From Eutreptiella sp. 'Long Island Sound 2002' (taxonomy: Eukaryota > Euglenozoa > Euglenophyceae > Eutreptiales > Eutreptiaceae): a stretch of 64,000 bases of DNA. The notes beneath the pieces were generated by a model. That model was not told the origin of the DNA. It made no database searches and saw only the letters and a list, made by a program, of their open reading frames with translations. Position numbers and translations under genes: made by a program. The stretch spans positions 19,439,017-19,503,016 of the forward strand of contig OZ038379.1 of NCBI GenBank assembly GCA_964036045.1, given 5' to 3'. Of this stretch, positions 31,624-41,053 are shown piece by piece (the stretch's first letter is position 1; every line of letters begins with the position of its first letter).

Positions 31624-34519
31624 CTATCGAATTACCAGCACGTGTGGCTCACCCTTTGGGGACGTTCCTCCGAGGGCCATCCCGGACAAAACAACAAACA
31701 GGCTGCCCGCGAGCGCAACGCGTGGGAGATACGGCAGCGCAGGCGAACCTTCGTTCTTGCCGCCGGGCGGGCCGCTGCGCGTCCGGGGCAGTTCCTCGTC
31801 CGGGGCCTGGCCCTGCGCCTGGCCTCGGCCACCACCGGAGGCGTCCGTGCCAAAGCGGTGCGCGCGCGGGAGGGTCTTGCTGGGGCTGAGGCTGCCGAGC
31901 GCGTACGACGCGCGCCGCACCTGCGGCTTCCTCGGCGGCAGCTCGGCCTTCGGATTCTCGCGGCTGCTGTTCGAACTCAGCCGCGGCTGCGGGCCTCTCG
32001 GGGAGGCCTCGCGCTGCGCGCGCGCAGCCGCCTGCGCCGCGGGCGAGTCCGGCAGCGAGTTCCGGCGCGGGGCCATGGGAGAGGGCTCGTCGGCGTCGGA
32101 CATCCGGAATGACTCGAGCGCGAGGGCGAACTCGCCCCCGGACCCCTGGCGCCCGAGTGTTGAGGGCTGCCACGACACCGCGCCGGAGTGCTGGCGCTGG
32201 AAGGAGAGCGTGCGACTCGGGGAGCTGTCGGGCGGCACCGGCAGAGGCGCACGGACGGGGCCGATCGGGGACTCCAAGGCCTGCCCGGAGCCCCGCCGGC
32301 CCTGGTGAGGGGGGTGCGCAGTGCTGCCGCTCCCGTCGCCGGTGCTGGGCGACGACGCGCTGCCGGGCACTGCGGGGGCCAGGCCCAGCAGCGAGTCCAG
32401 CACCACGAGGGACGAGGCGTCCAGCGCACTGGGGACGGGATTCCGGCGCAGCGTCCCCGGGTTCGCGGGCCGGACGGTGGACGGGGTCGCGGTCTCGGGC
32501 AGCGCGAGGATACGCGTGGGCTTCGCGGGCGGCGCCGGCACGAGGGCCGGCCTGTCCGGCACCGCCTCGGGTCTGGAGGCGGCGTCCGGCGTCGGGGCCG
32601 GCGGGGGTCCCGCGGGCTCACGCGGCGAGTCCTGCGGCGGGGCCTTCCGGGCCAGTTTGCGCGGCGACAGTTGCTGCGGCAGACTGCGGCCGGTCGTGGC
32701 CATGAAGAGCCGCGTGGCCGCCGTGATCCGGTGGAAGGGTCCCGGGGGGTCCGAGGGCTCGGAGCTGGTGTCGGTGGCGGTGTCGGAGCTCTCGTCGGTG
32801 GAAAAGGTCGAAGTTGAGGACGGGGTGGCGCAGGGCATGTTGAGGGCGGCGTCCGCGACGTTGGGGAGGTCGCCGGCGCGGGGCGGCACGACGGCGTGCC
32901 GCCAAATGCGGACCTCAATGTCCTGCCGCAGGTCCGAGTCCTCGTCGTCCAGTTGGGCTTGGGTGATGGCCAGGGACCCAAGACGCACAAACGACTCCAA
33001 GCCGAAGCCAACAGCGGTCACCTGCGGCCGTGAGGGGTGTGCAGGTGCAGATGCGGGATGGCGGGGCCGTTCAGTCGGTTACAACCGACCAGTGAGCCCC
33101 CTACTGCCCACCCCGACTACAGATGAGGGGGACAGCACAACGATGTCCTCATTTTGGGGGTCTTCAAATGGTCGGCAGGGCTGAGCTGGATGTCCCCGCC
33201 ATAGACACTTCCAGCCATTCTTTATTGCAGGTTGGCCGGGTCACTGCACTCGTGCTTAGACAAGCCCGTGCTTGCGCGGAGTGCGTGGTACCAAAAGAAT
33301 ATGGCTAAGTTGTTGCACCGCGTGCGTACTGCTTGCACCTGCTGGGGAACTCACCCAAGATCACCTGCCCCGTGTCTCATAGCACGGCAAAGCAGCAGAG
33401 CTCAAAAGATAACAACATCCCTGCTTTCAAATTGGTACTCCAATGTACCTATGAACAAAGGAATGCGGCACACAACAGGCCATGCAAAAAAGACCATGAC
33501 CATGACCACCCACAACTAGCACGGGTCCAGACTGAGCACTGCAGCACCTCGGGATGAGAGAGCCACCCAGCACCACACTGACCCACACGATGCACACAAG
33601 CCCTGTGCATGCTCCACAGGTCATGGAAAGGGCTCCACAGCCATAAGCTTGGCACATGGTGATATTGTGGTCCCACAACAGGATGGCTGTGATGTACAAC
33701 ACCCACACAGTACCAGCAGGGACAGGGATCACCAGCGGAAAGGAAACAAATAGAGAGGCCCGTTGGTGCAAACCAACAACGTCCAGGTGTCGGTCGTGCG
33801 CCTTCAAACGACCCCTGGGGATGCCATGGGACTTTCATTTTGGCATGTTCCCGGGTCACAGGCGGGGGAAAATGCACGTATACACAGCCACAGCCATCGC
33901 GGTGTAATGAGCTGACAAAAGAAAACTTCTGCATGGTGTGCAATGACTGGGGAGGGGTGGGGGGGGGGGGGGGGGACCAGGGGGCTGGACAGATGGCCGA
34001 CATCCGCTTCATTGTCCCCTATAATGTGCAACTGATGGAGAAGTGGGGCACGGGGGATTCCCTTCAGTTGGCCAACAGCCCGAATCTCCTGTCGACACGT
34101 TCACAGCCAAAGGCAACGGAAGTGGCGTGTGAGAGGCTCACCTGCAGCCACAGCTCCAACATCAAGGACGGCTGCACTGTGCCCTTAAATCTGTTGTACT
34201 CCACAAGGGGGACGCGGATGTCTTGGGCAACGCCACGCTTCAGGCGTCGGATGGGGATCAGGCAGATGCCGTACCGTGTTGTGTCCCGCTTGTCCCGCAA
34301 CGTCACCTCCAGGTAGTCGCAGTCGAAGACGTCAAAGCGGAGGTGGTCCTCTGCTTGTTGACTCCGGGGCATCGGGTAACTCTGCTGGCCCAAGGTGAAG
34401 GTGATGCATCGCTGGTCCCATGGGATGTTCTGCAAGTCCAACACGGCGACGACCAACTGCCGACAACCGCTCAGGCTCTTGGACTGACTCATGGCTGGTG
34501 TGCCAAAGGGTGTCGACAT
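31624..34519 (-). CDS. C2-domain protein with Pro/Ser-rich tail and C-terminal membrane segment (two exons)
   Basis: Exon 1 34519-34142 (126 codons, donor CAG|GTGAGC), intron 34141-33022 (1120 bp), exon 2 33021-31624 (465 codons plus TAG); phase 0 join, 591 residues. Exon 1 is a C2-type beta sandwich: LVVAVLDLQNIPWD, LRFDVFDCDYLEVTLRD, a GICLIPIRRL strand and a final LELWLQ strand that runs across the splice into VTAVGFG. C2 domains bind membranes or partners, often with calcium; only some of the loop aspartates are present, so calcium binding is uncertain. Exon 2 is long, Ser/Pro/Arg-rich and probably disordered. Near the C-terminus a hydrophobic run VALAGSLFVVLSGMALG could be a tail anchor. 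An internal ATG nine codons in is an alternative start. Confidence 0.6.
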
Positions 34520-34877
34520 TCAGACAACTGTACTGCAGGGCATGGAGGCCAATGGTGGCAGACACACGGAAGTGGAAGGACAAAGGTGGCGAAATTTTAC
34601 AGCAATGCAATTTGGAGGCTTGGCCCTGTAGACATCTTCGTGCATGCTTAGTCGCCCTTGCCTCCAGAGATCACACAAACACACATCCTGCCCATTGGGG
34701 CCCTTTCTGAGAGGGCTTTTGGTGTAGTCATGTCAGCTTTTGGTGACACCTGCTAAGCGGCCTGCCCCGGCATTTTGAGGAGTAAGTTGTACAATTAACG
34801 CTTGGTCAGAAAGTACAAGATCTGCGACTGACAGCAGGTGAGGGTCTTTGCAACCACAGATGGCACCCAGATAGCTA

Positions 34878-35600
34878 GGGGGAATCCTTGCACTGCGCAT
34901 GCACTGCGCGCTACTTTTAGACTATGTCCCCCCTGAAGAGCCCCTAGGCACGCCCCTTGGAAACACCCTTAGAATTAGGCGACCCAAACTGGACTGGAGG
35001 GGACCTTGAGGGGGACCTTCCTGGTTCTTGTGGCATGGTGAAGGACCAGGGGCCTTTGGGGGGGAACTTGACTGTGTGTTGGGCAGCGGAGATGGAGGGC
35101 AATCAGGTGGCAAGTCTGAACTTGGGGTGGCAAAGGAGATGGACTCCATCTTGCATTGCCGATTCACCACTCTCAACCCATCTTGGTAGTATTCCAAGTG
35201 GAGGAGTCCGTCTTCAGCTGTCCCAACCACCATGGCAGGAGGTCGCAGGCCATTGGAGCAGGTGTAGAACACCCTATCCCCAATACTGAGATCCATGGAG
35301 AAAATGGGCCTGAGAAATGAGGAGGGAAGTATGATGTCCTGTAGCAGGCACCCTCAAAGTGTATCACCATATCAATCAACTGAGAAAAAGAGTAGATGTG
35401 GTGGAAATGGGCAAAAAATGTGTGCAAAAAAGTAGAAATGGGTGAAACAGGGTGAACATCCAAAAAGGCCAGATCCCCAATGCATCAAAACCTACTACCA
35501 AACAACAATGATGCCCAAAGATTCACAAAGTATGGGTTTCTACTACGGCCAGACGCCCAAATAGTTGCACTGCGCGCGCACTGCGCTTAAGGCGCCCCCC
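34878..35600 (-). mobile_element. TIR element E2 carrying a barrel-domain ORF
   Basis: Left end GGGGGAATCCTTGCACTGCG with CATGCACTGCGCGCTACTTTT. The right end, read on the minus strand, is GGGGGGCGCCTTAAGCGCAG with GTGCAACTATTT. The ends are imperfect inverted repeats and are flanked by TA on both sides (34876-34877 and 35601-35602). The 723-bp element contains one minus-strand ORF. Confidence 0.6.
34922..35296 (-). CDS. Small barrel-like (SH3/Tudor-type?) domain protein of element E2
   Basis: 124 codons from ATG at 35296. The first 50 residues form a beta-rich domain, GDRVFYTCSNG, then PPAMVV and LLHLEYYQDGLRVV. The remainder is Pro/Ser-rich. The same pattern (V-[YF]-Y-x-x-S-N-G, then A-x-V-V, then L-x-Y-x-x-x-G) recurs in elements at 40269-41053 and 38642-39189. 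Function is unknown; a nucleic-acid- or chromatin-binding barrel is one possibility. Confidence 0.5.
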   Translation of the reverse strand: MDLSIGDRVFYTCSNGLRPPAMVVGTAEDGLLHLEYYQDGLRVVNRQCKMESISFATPSSDLPPDCPPSPLPNTQSSSPPKAPGPSPCHKNQEGPPQGPLQSSLGRLILRVFPRGVPRGSSGGT

Positions 35601-37146
35601 TAAACAGAGCCTGTCCACACCAGAACGCAGACATGTTACCACTGTGACCGGGTCCAAAAAATCCACAAACTGGAGCACAGAAGCGGCGCAAATTGGACCC
35701 CAACGTGGGGAGGGGGGAGGGGGGTGGGGGTGCCACAAAGGCTGGCGGTTTAAACGTGTAAAACAACCACCAACCAGTACCATGTGCTTTGTACTCCTCA
35801 TCAACCCTCTTGAACGGCGGTCGGCTGTGCTGGAAAATTTTTTTGTTGTTTTTTATGGTCCCGACCAAGATGAGCTGGCGTACCCTGCTCATCATATGGT
35901 ACTCGAGACAATCTCTCGGAATCAAGATTCAGAGCTGTCCAGTGCTACGACTATGATCCCACATAATGTACACATGATCCCACATACAGACTGTAGTTGC
36001 GGATCTGACACGTAGTGAGGATTAGCTGAGTCTGAAACCAGGTTATGCAGTAGGCCACACCCGTAGGCTTCCCAGTGTGCATGGCCGTGCCGGAAATTTT
36101 CCTCTCATCCCCAAGGGAACATGGGCCTCAGTGAGGGTTCCCTTGCTATCCATCACTTGTAACAACCCATGCTAACACTATGTCTTGCATGCACCGCATT
36201 GAGTACATTCGGGAGGAGGACTATCCAAACCAAAGCCCGGGGCGTAACGGGTGCACAGTGCGCGCACGGTGGGCGCCTTTTTGGGCAATTACACAGCTTT
36301 CACCCCCCAAATGGACCCTCACAGACAGGCCCCAGAAAGCAAGTCCCCAAAGCTTGGGGCCCTGGTGGAGTGACGGACCACAGTTCCGGCGGGGATTGTT
36401 TCGAGGGTGCTGAAATCACACCGCGTGCATCAAAGAAGCTAACATGTTCGTGTAACGTGCACCCTTTTTTGAAGGTAGTGGCTCACTGACCCCGAATCAG
36501 TGTGTGCTACCAAATCTTCACACCGCTGTCTTCTTCAGCCTACAGTCATTGTGCCTCATGCACACTGAGAAGCCTACGGGCGTGGCAGTCTCCCACTGCA
36601 TACCCTGGTTTCAGACTCAGCTAATCATCACTATGCGTCAGACCCGCTACCACAGCCATTGTGGGATCATCGTAGCGCTGGACAGCTCTGAACCTTGATT
36701 CCCAGAGGTTATCTTGAGTACTGTAAAGTGAGCAGGCTCTGATGTTTGCTGCGTAAACATGGGTTTCGTGTTACCATGTGTGCGCACCGGACTGACGCAA
36801 CTCACACCGCACACAGTGCGTGGGCGGCACCCTCTCTGGGTGCTTGTTGTGATGTGAGGCCACCCAACAGCGTTTCCACGTAACCACCTGGGGGCTGCAA
36901 CCCAAGCAAAGACTTTGGTACTTTCTAGCTGTCCACCAAATCTACCCTGCAAAACACACCACAGTATAGCAGCACCAGTGAACAATATGATAATTTATTG
37001 GGATTGCAAGACAATACTATGGTCGTGAGATGCGAAAAATATGTGATCGGAGAGATCAGAACCAGGGACAGATAGCAGTCCAAACCCAACAGCAGAGCAA
37101 TGCAAAGCACAAGACAATAATCTGATACAAGGACGCAGGCATCTCC
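35601..37146. other. Repeat-rich stretch, no supported gene
   Basis: Holds two copies of the ACTCGAGACAATCTCTCGGA repeat, direct at 35868-35965 and inverted at about 36650-36750. A solo inverted transposon end (GCACAGTGCGCGCACGGTGG ... CACCCCCC, to 36308) is also present. A minus-strand stretch near 35740-35830 reads FKRVDEEYKAHGTGWWLFY but has no context. Confidence 0.45.
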
Positions 37147-38289
37147 ATGTCATGTTCTCGAGGGAGGAGAGGAAAGGGAGAGAGGCTGACAAAACACATT
37201 GTCGTACCAAGCACATGCCATATTGGTTTTCCTGATACCGGGCACACCCTGAAACTGAGGGCATGTATGCCAGAGCTGGTATGTACAGCCAGCCCTATGG
37301 GGGGTACAGCACAACAAACAGTCCCCACCATGCGAGCAGAGCTGTACATTGGTGTACCTGATGATCCTGTGCCAGATGTGTCAGGATGTGAAGGGGAGCA
37401 ATCAAAGCATCATGCGCTCAAGTGCCCGGAAACAACATGCAGATCAAAGTTCAATTTGCATGCCAGGCCTGCTTTCAGCTGTTCGAGCGAAACCGAAACT
37501 GCAAACTTGCAACTGGCAGAAAACCGAACTTGGTAAGTAAGGCCCCAACGTGAGACCACCCCTTCCGGTGCGATGTTACATCCATCTCAGGGTGTAAACA
37601 CACAGAGGGGTGTGGGTGTGGTACGGGGAGCCACAAGGCGCCGATAACCACAGCATAATCCGTGGGTGTCCTGAGAGAATACGGACAGAGCCACAGGGAC
37701 AACATGAACAGCAGAGCGCCACAAGATACGGGATTGGTGACGGTGAGACACAGTGTCAAACGGTGCCCTCCATCATCAGAGAGAGGCAGAACAAGGCCTT
37801 GGACCTACTACCAGGTAAGTGCCTGCACAAAAGCCACCCCCACAGCCGTGCTATACTTACCAAAACTCGTAACGATGGGGCACTCGCCGGTGCCGGTGGT
37901 CTCTGCCACACAAAGTGGTTTCTTTTTGTCGTCAAACACAGCAGCGCCCAATGTTGTGCATGGAGAATGCAAGGCAGGAAGGTGGCATGACCAGGAGGCA
38001 AACAAACTGAGGTCTGTTGAGCGTTGTGCCAGGGCCTGCAGACATCTGCACCACATGCCTGCCGGCAGACTTCACCCGCTTCCTGGGACTGACGGCCCAC
38101 AGCATGTCTGCTCAGCTCACACTGATGGGGGGCGATAGGAGTACTTGTGCCGCACACACACCGTTTGTTCCGGAACGGCTGGATATACTTCCCACCGCCC
38201 CATGCCTGCCACCAGCTGCCCTGATAGTTGCGCCGCGTACTCCTCCCATAGAACACTCTCCATGCTCGGACGTGACGGCCACACTGCAG
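37147..38289 (+). CDS. Probable multi-exon Cys-rich protein, 3'-incomplete model
   Basis: Exon candidates 37147-37532, 37654-37814 and 38042-38289. Donors are TTG|GTAAGT, CAG|GTAAGT and CAG|GTAATG; acceptors are AACCACAG| and GGGCCTGCAG|. Phases match at both joins (2+1 nt, then 1+2 nt) and give 265 codons without a stop. The product is Cys-rich in its first half (GCEGEQ, KCPETTC, FSCSS, TCIIRGCPE), suggesting a secreted or luminal domain, and later reads CLPADFTRFLGLTAH and ERLDILPTAPCLPP. An alternative acceptor for exon 2 (37638) would use another frame of exon 1. No family recognised; the 3' end is not identified because a transposon follows. Confidence 0.4.
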
Positions 38290-38641
38290 GTAATGCCCAC
38301 GAACGCTAATGGAGGAACGGTTGTCCGCTGTGCAAACGCACAACCGCCTGCCCGCGACCACAAGGAGACCATGTACGCCCACACTCTTATCTGTGCAAGT
38401 GCAGCAACGTGTTTCGCTGTTTGAGGGGGGATTCAGAGGTGTTCGGCCGGCAGGGGAGCATTGCGTGCGTGCTTGTTGTGCATGTCGGGAGAAGCCGGAT
38501 GTGACGCTGCTGCAGAAAGGGGGCATTTCCACGGTTGCGTACCCCGCCCGCGCCTCCCTGCGCAGGCCCCGCTAGGGACACTGAAATATGCAGAACATGA
38601 CGCCTTTACCACCGAGTAGCGCTTGCACGATACCCAAGGTA

Positions 38642-39189
38642 CCCCCCCCCCCCCTGCGCATGCACGGCCTTGTCTAAGCACGGGGTGGGCCCCGTTTGGG
38701 GCCGCTGTTTTTGTGGTCCAGAATGGAGGATTGGGTGTTTGTAGAGTGTTTGTATAGGGAAAGAGGGGCTCAGTCATGTTTGTGATAGTGCATTGTGTTC
38801 ATAACAACGCTGTACCACACATTGCAACCCCATGCTGTCTGTTCTGGTGTGATTTTCAGCCATGGCTAACAATGCTATTCCCGGCATGGCTGGCATGTAC
38901 GTTCAGAGCACTGGGGAACATTTTTTGGTCCCTCTCGTCATGGAGACAATTACATCCATTTGAAGTACATGCGGAATGGGAAGGAGATTGAGCACAATGC
39001 CGCTTTTGATAAAGTGCTCTTCCCCATTTGCAGCCCCTCGCCATCCCCATCTGAGGGCTCCCCCACATGTTTGCTGTCACGTGTGTCGCATGCATGCACG
39101 GCCTTGTCTAAGCACAGGGTGGGCGTTGAACCGCCATTTTGACCTGACTTTTGGGAACGCGGCCGTGCTTGCGCAGGGGGGGGGGGGGG
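38642..39189. mobile_element. TIR element E4 with homopolymer ends
   Basis: Left terminus is 13 C then TGCGCATGCACGGCC. The right terminus is its inverse, GGCCGTGCTTGCGCA then 14 G: about 28 bp of inverted repeat with one mismatch outside the run. The left subterminal block CACGGCCTTGTCTAAGCAC is repeated directly at about 39097. A barrel-like reading frame lies inside on the plus strand. Confidence 0.6.
38862..39142 (+). pseudogene. Barrel-like domain of element E4, split by a frame change
   Basis: Frame one gives GMAGMYVQSTGEHFLVPLVM from ATG 38862. The continuation is one frame over, GDNYIHLKYMRNGKEIEHNA, up to a stop at 39142. Together they follow the E2/E3 domain position by position (Y-x-x-S-[NT]-G, then V-M, then I-x-L-x-Y-x-x-x-G). 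The frame change near 38940 suggests decay. Confidence 0.45.
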
Positions 39190-40268
39190 AGAGGAATGTG
39201 CAACAGCGTCCACGCGTTGGGCATCTGGAGTGCGGAAGGAAAGCATTTTAAGGAACATAGATCTTGGGCTTGGAGATGTCTCATCCCACCGATGCATCCC
39301 TGTTGGGTGCTGCAGCAGGGCACTTCCAGTGCCGACAGGGCTAGAGGCTCCGGTGCTGACCTTGTTTATGTTTGCGCATGGGGAGTGCGGTCACTTGCAC
39401 CCCCTCTTGTCGCCTTGCACCTTTGCAAGCACAAGGGAGACAAAACTGGGACAACTCAGCATTGCACTCAATCCCTTCCCTTGCCTCCCCTCCCGATCCT
39501 TTCTGCAACTCACGGCAGCGGTCCCCCCAGGCTGCTGCACCTTGAATGCAGCCTCCCGCATATGGGATCCCAAGAGAATGTGCCGTGTGTCGTCTGGGTG
39601 GCGCAATAGCACAGACATGTCCTCTGTAGTGACATGCGTTGGGGGTTGTACATGCATGGTCTCCCCTCCGGAGCGGGCAGTCTCCAGTCAACCACTGTAA
39701 CGGGCTGCAGTATGGCTCTCGCGGACAGCAGTGAATTGGTGATGGTGTAACACAGACTGCAACAGTCTGTGACGGACTGTAAGGAAGTGTAGCTGACTGC
39801 AAGGGTATGTGCGGACTGAGAGGAGTGCCATTCCAGCTCAGAAGCCATCGACCCCTGCCCATCCAACCCCGTTTGAAATCATTGACTCCAATGTTCCAAA
39901 ACGGGCCTTTTCAGCGCCTGGCGTCGCTTGCACCGGGGTGGTGCATGTGCAAACGCGGAGGGGGGGTTATGTAGGAAGGAAAAAAGGAAGCAGGCATATT
40001 AAGGAGGGCAGCCATTGGTGTAATCCCTGGCACAGTGCCCCAGTGTCGCGTCCTGCATCACTTTTGTCCCCGTAACCTCCGGCATTGCTTCGCCATGGAA
40101 GTATGCGAGGGGTCACCTTCATCAAGTCACCTGCACGTACGGACTCATAGCTTTCCAGCAGAGCAATCGGGGGTTTAACCATGGAGGTCAAGGGAAATGG
40201 ACCGGACAACACATCCAGCATCCCCTTCATCCTTTTTCTTGTCCAACACAGCGACTCGGAGTCCCAAA
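39190..40268. other. No supported gene
   Basis: Unremarkable mixed sequence. Open frames on both strands overlap each other without a domain or splice support. Confidence 0.45.
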
Positions 40269-41053
40269 GGGGGCGTTGTCGCACGGTGCGCGCACGGTGC
40301 GTGCACGGTGCGTGCACGGTTCAATGTTTTTGGGATGGTTGCCCAACTTGTACCCCGTTGAATGGCCCCCATAGAAACACACCCAGGGTCCTGATTTCTG
40401 CACCTTGCAGTCCATACTGGCATACCAGGATTCTTCAATTTTTAGTCTGATGCTTGTCACAGGTTCCAGGGTCCTATTTTCTGCACCCTGCAGCCCCTAT
40501 TGGCGTACCGGGAACTTTTTTTTTTTGAAGCTGATGCTTGTCACAGGTTCCAGGCTCCCAATTTCTGCACCTTGCACGCACCTCCGTAACAAACCATGCA
40601 CAGGCGACAACACAAGCGACAACACTGGTTGGTTACGGGAATTTCAATTTCATCCGCCACAGCATTCTGGCTCATGATCATCAATTCTAGGGGCTTCAGC
40701 TTCCACTTCAGGTAATTGGGGCTCCAGCAAAGTGTCCATCGGCGCCTCATGGTGCATAGGTTGGGGGGAATCGGGGCTCTCAGTAGTCACAATTGCAAAC
40801 TCCAACCGCTCCTCGGGTGCATGCTCGTACAAGACCTCTTCACCACCCAATTCGTACCTAATAGAGACGCAACTCCCACCTCTTGGAGAAGGGTCAACGA
40901 CAGTGGCCGACACCCTATCCCCGTTGGAGCGGTGGTAGTACACAAGCAGTCCGGCGACAAGCTAGGGCAGCTCAGATTCAGGCATTGTGGATCTGGTGGA
41001 CACAGAATACGCAAAAGGACGCACAGTGCGCGCACGGTTCAGGCAACACCCCC
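40269..41053 (-). mobile_element. TIR element E3 carrying a barrel-domain ORF
   Basis: Left end GGGGGCGTTGTCGCACGGTG followed by CGCGCACGGTGCG. Right end on the minus strand is GGGGGTGTTGCCTGAACCGT followed by GCGCGCACTGTGCG. AAA flanks both ends (40266-40268 and 41054-41056), a possible 3-bp target duplication. The 785-bp interior has a threefold ~85-bp tandem repeat (about 40382-40575, landmark TGATGCTTGTCACAGGTTCC) and a minus-strand ORF. Confidence 0.65.
40650..40967 (-). CDS. Small barrel-like domain protein of element E3
   Basis: The open frame begins after a TAG and reads VAGLLVYYHRSNGDRVSATV, then CVSIRYELGGEEVLYEHA and EERLEF, followed by an acidic Pro/Glu-rich tail ending in ECCGG. 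There is no ATG at the front, so the N-terminus is missing or read from an upstream exon. The domain matches E2 and E4. Function unknown. Confidence 0.45.

Noticed and set aside
38860-38991. A phase-0 fourth exon for the 37.1-kb gene (acceptor GATTTTCAG, ending in a stop)
   Set aside because: It falls inside TIR element E4, whose barrel-like frame explains the coding appearance better.
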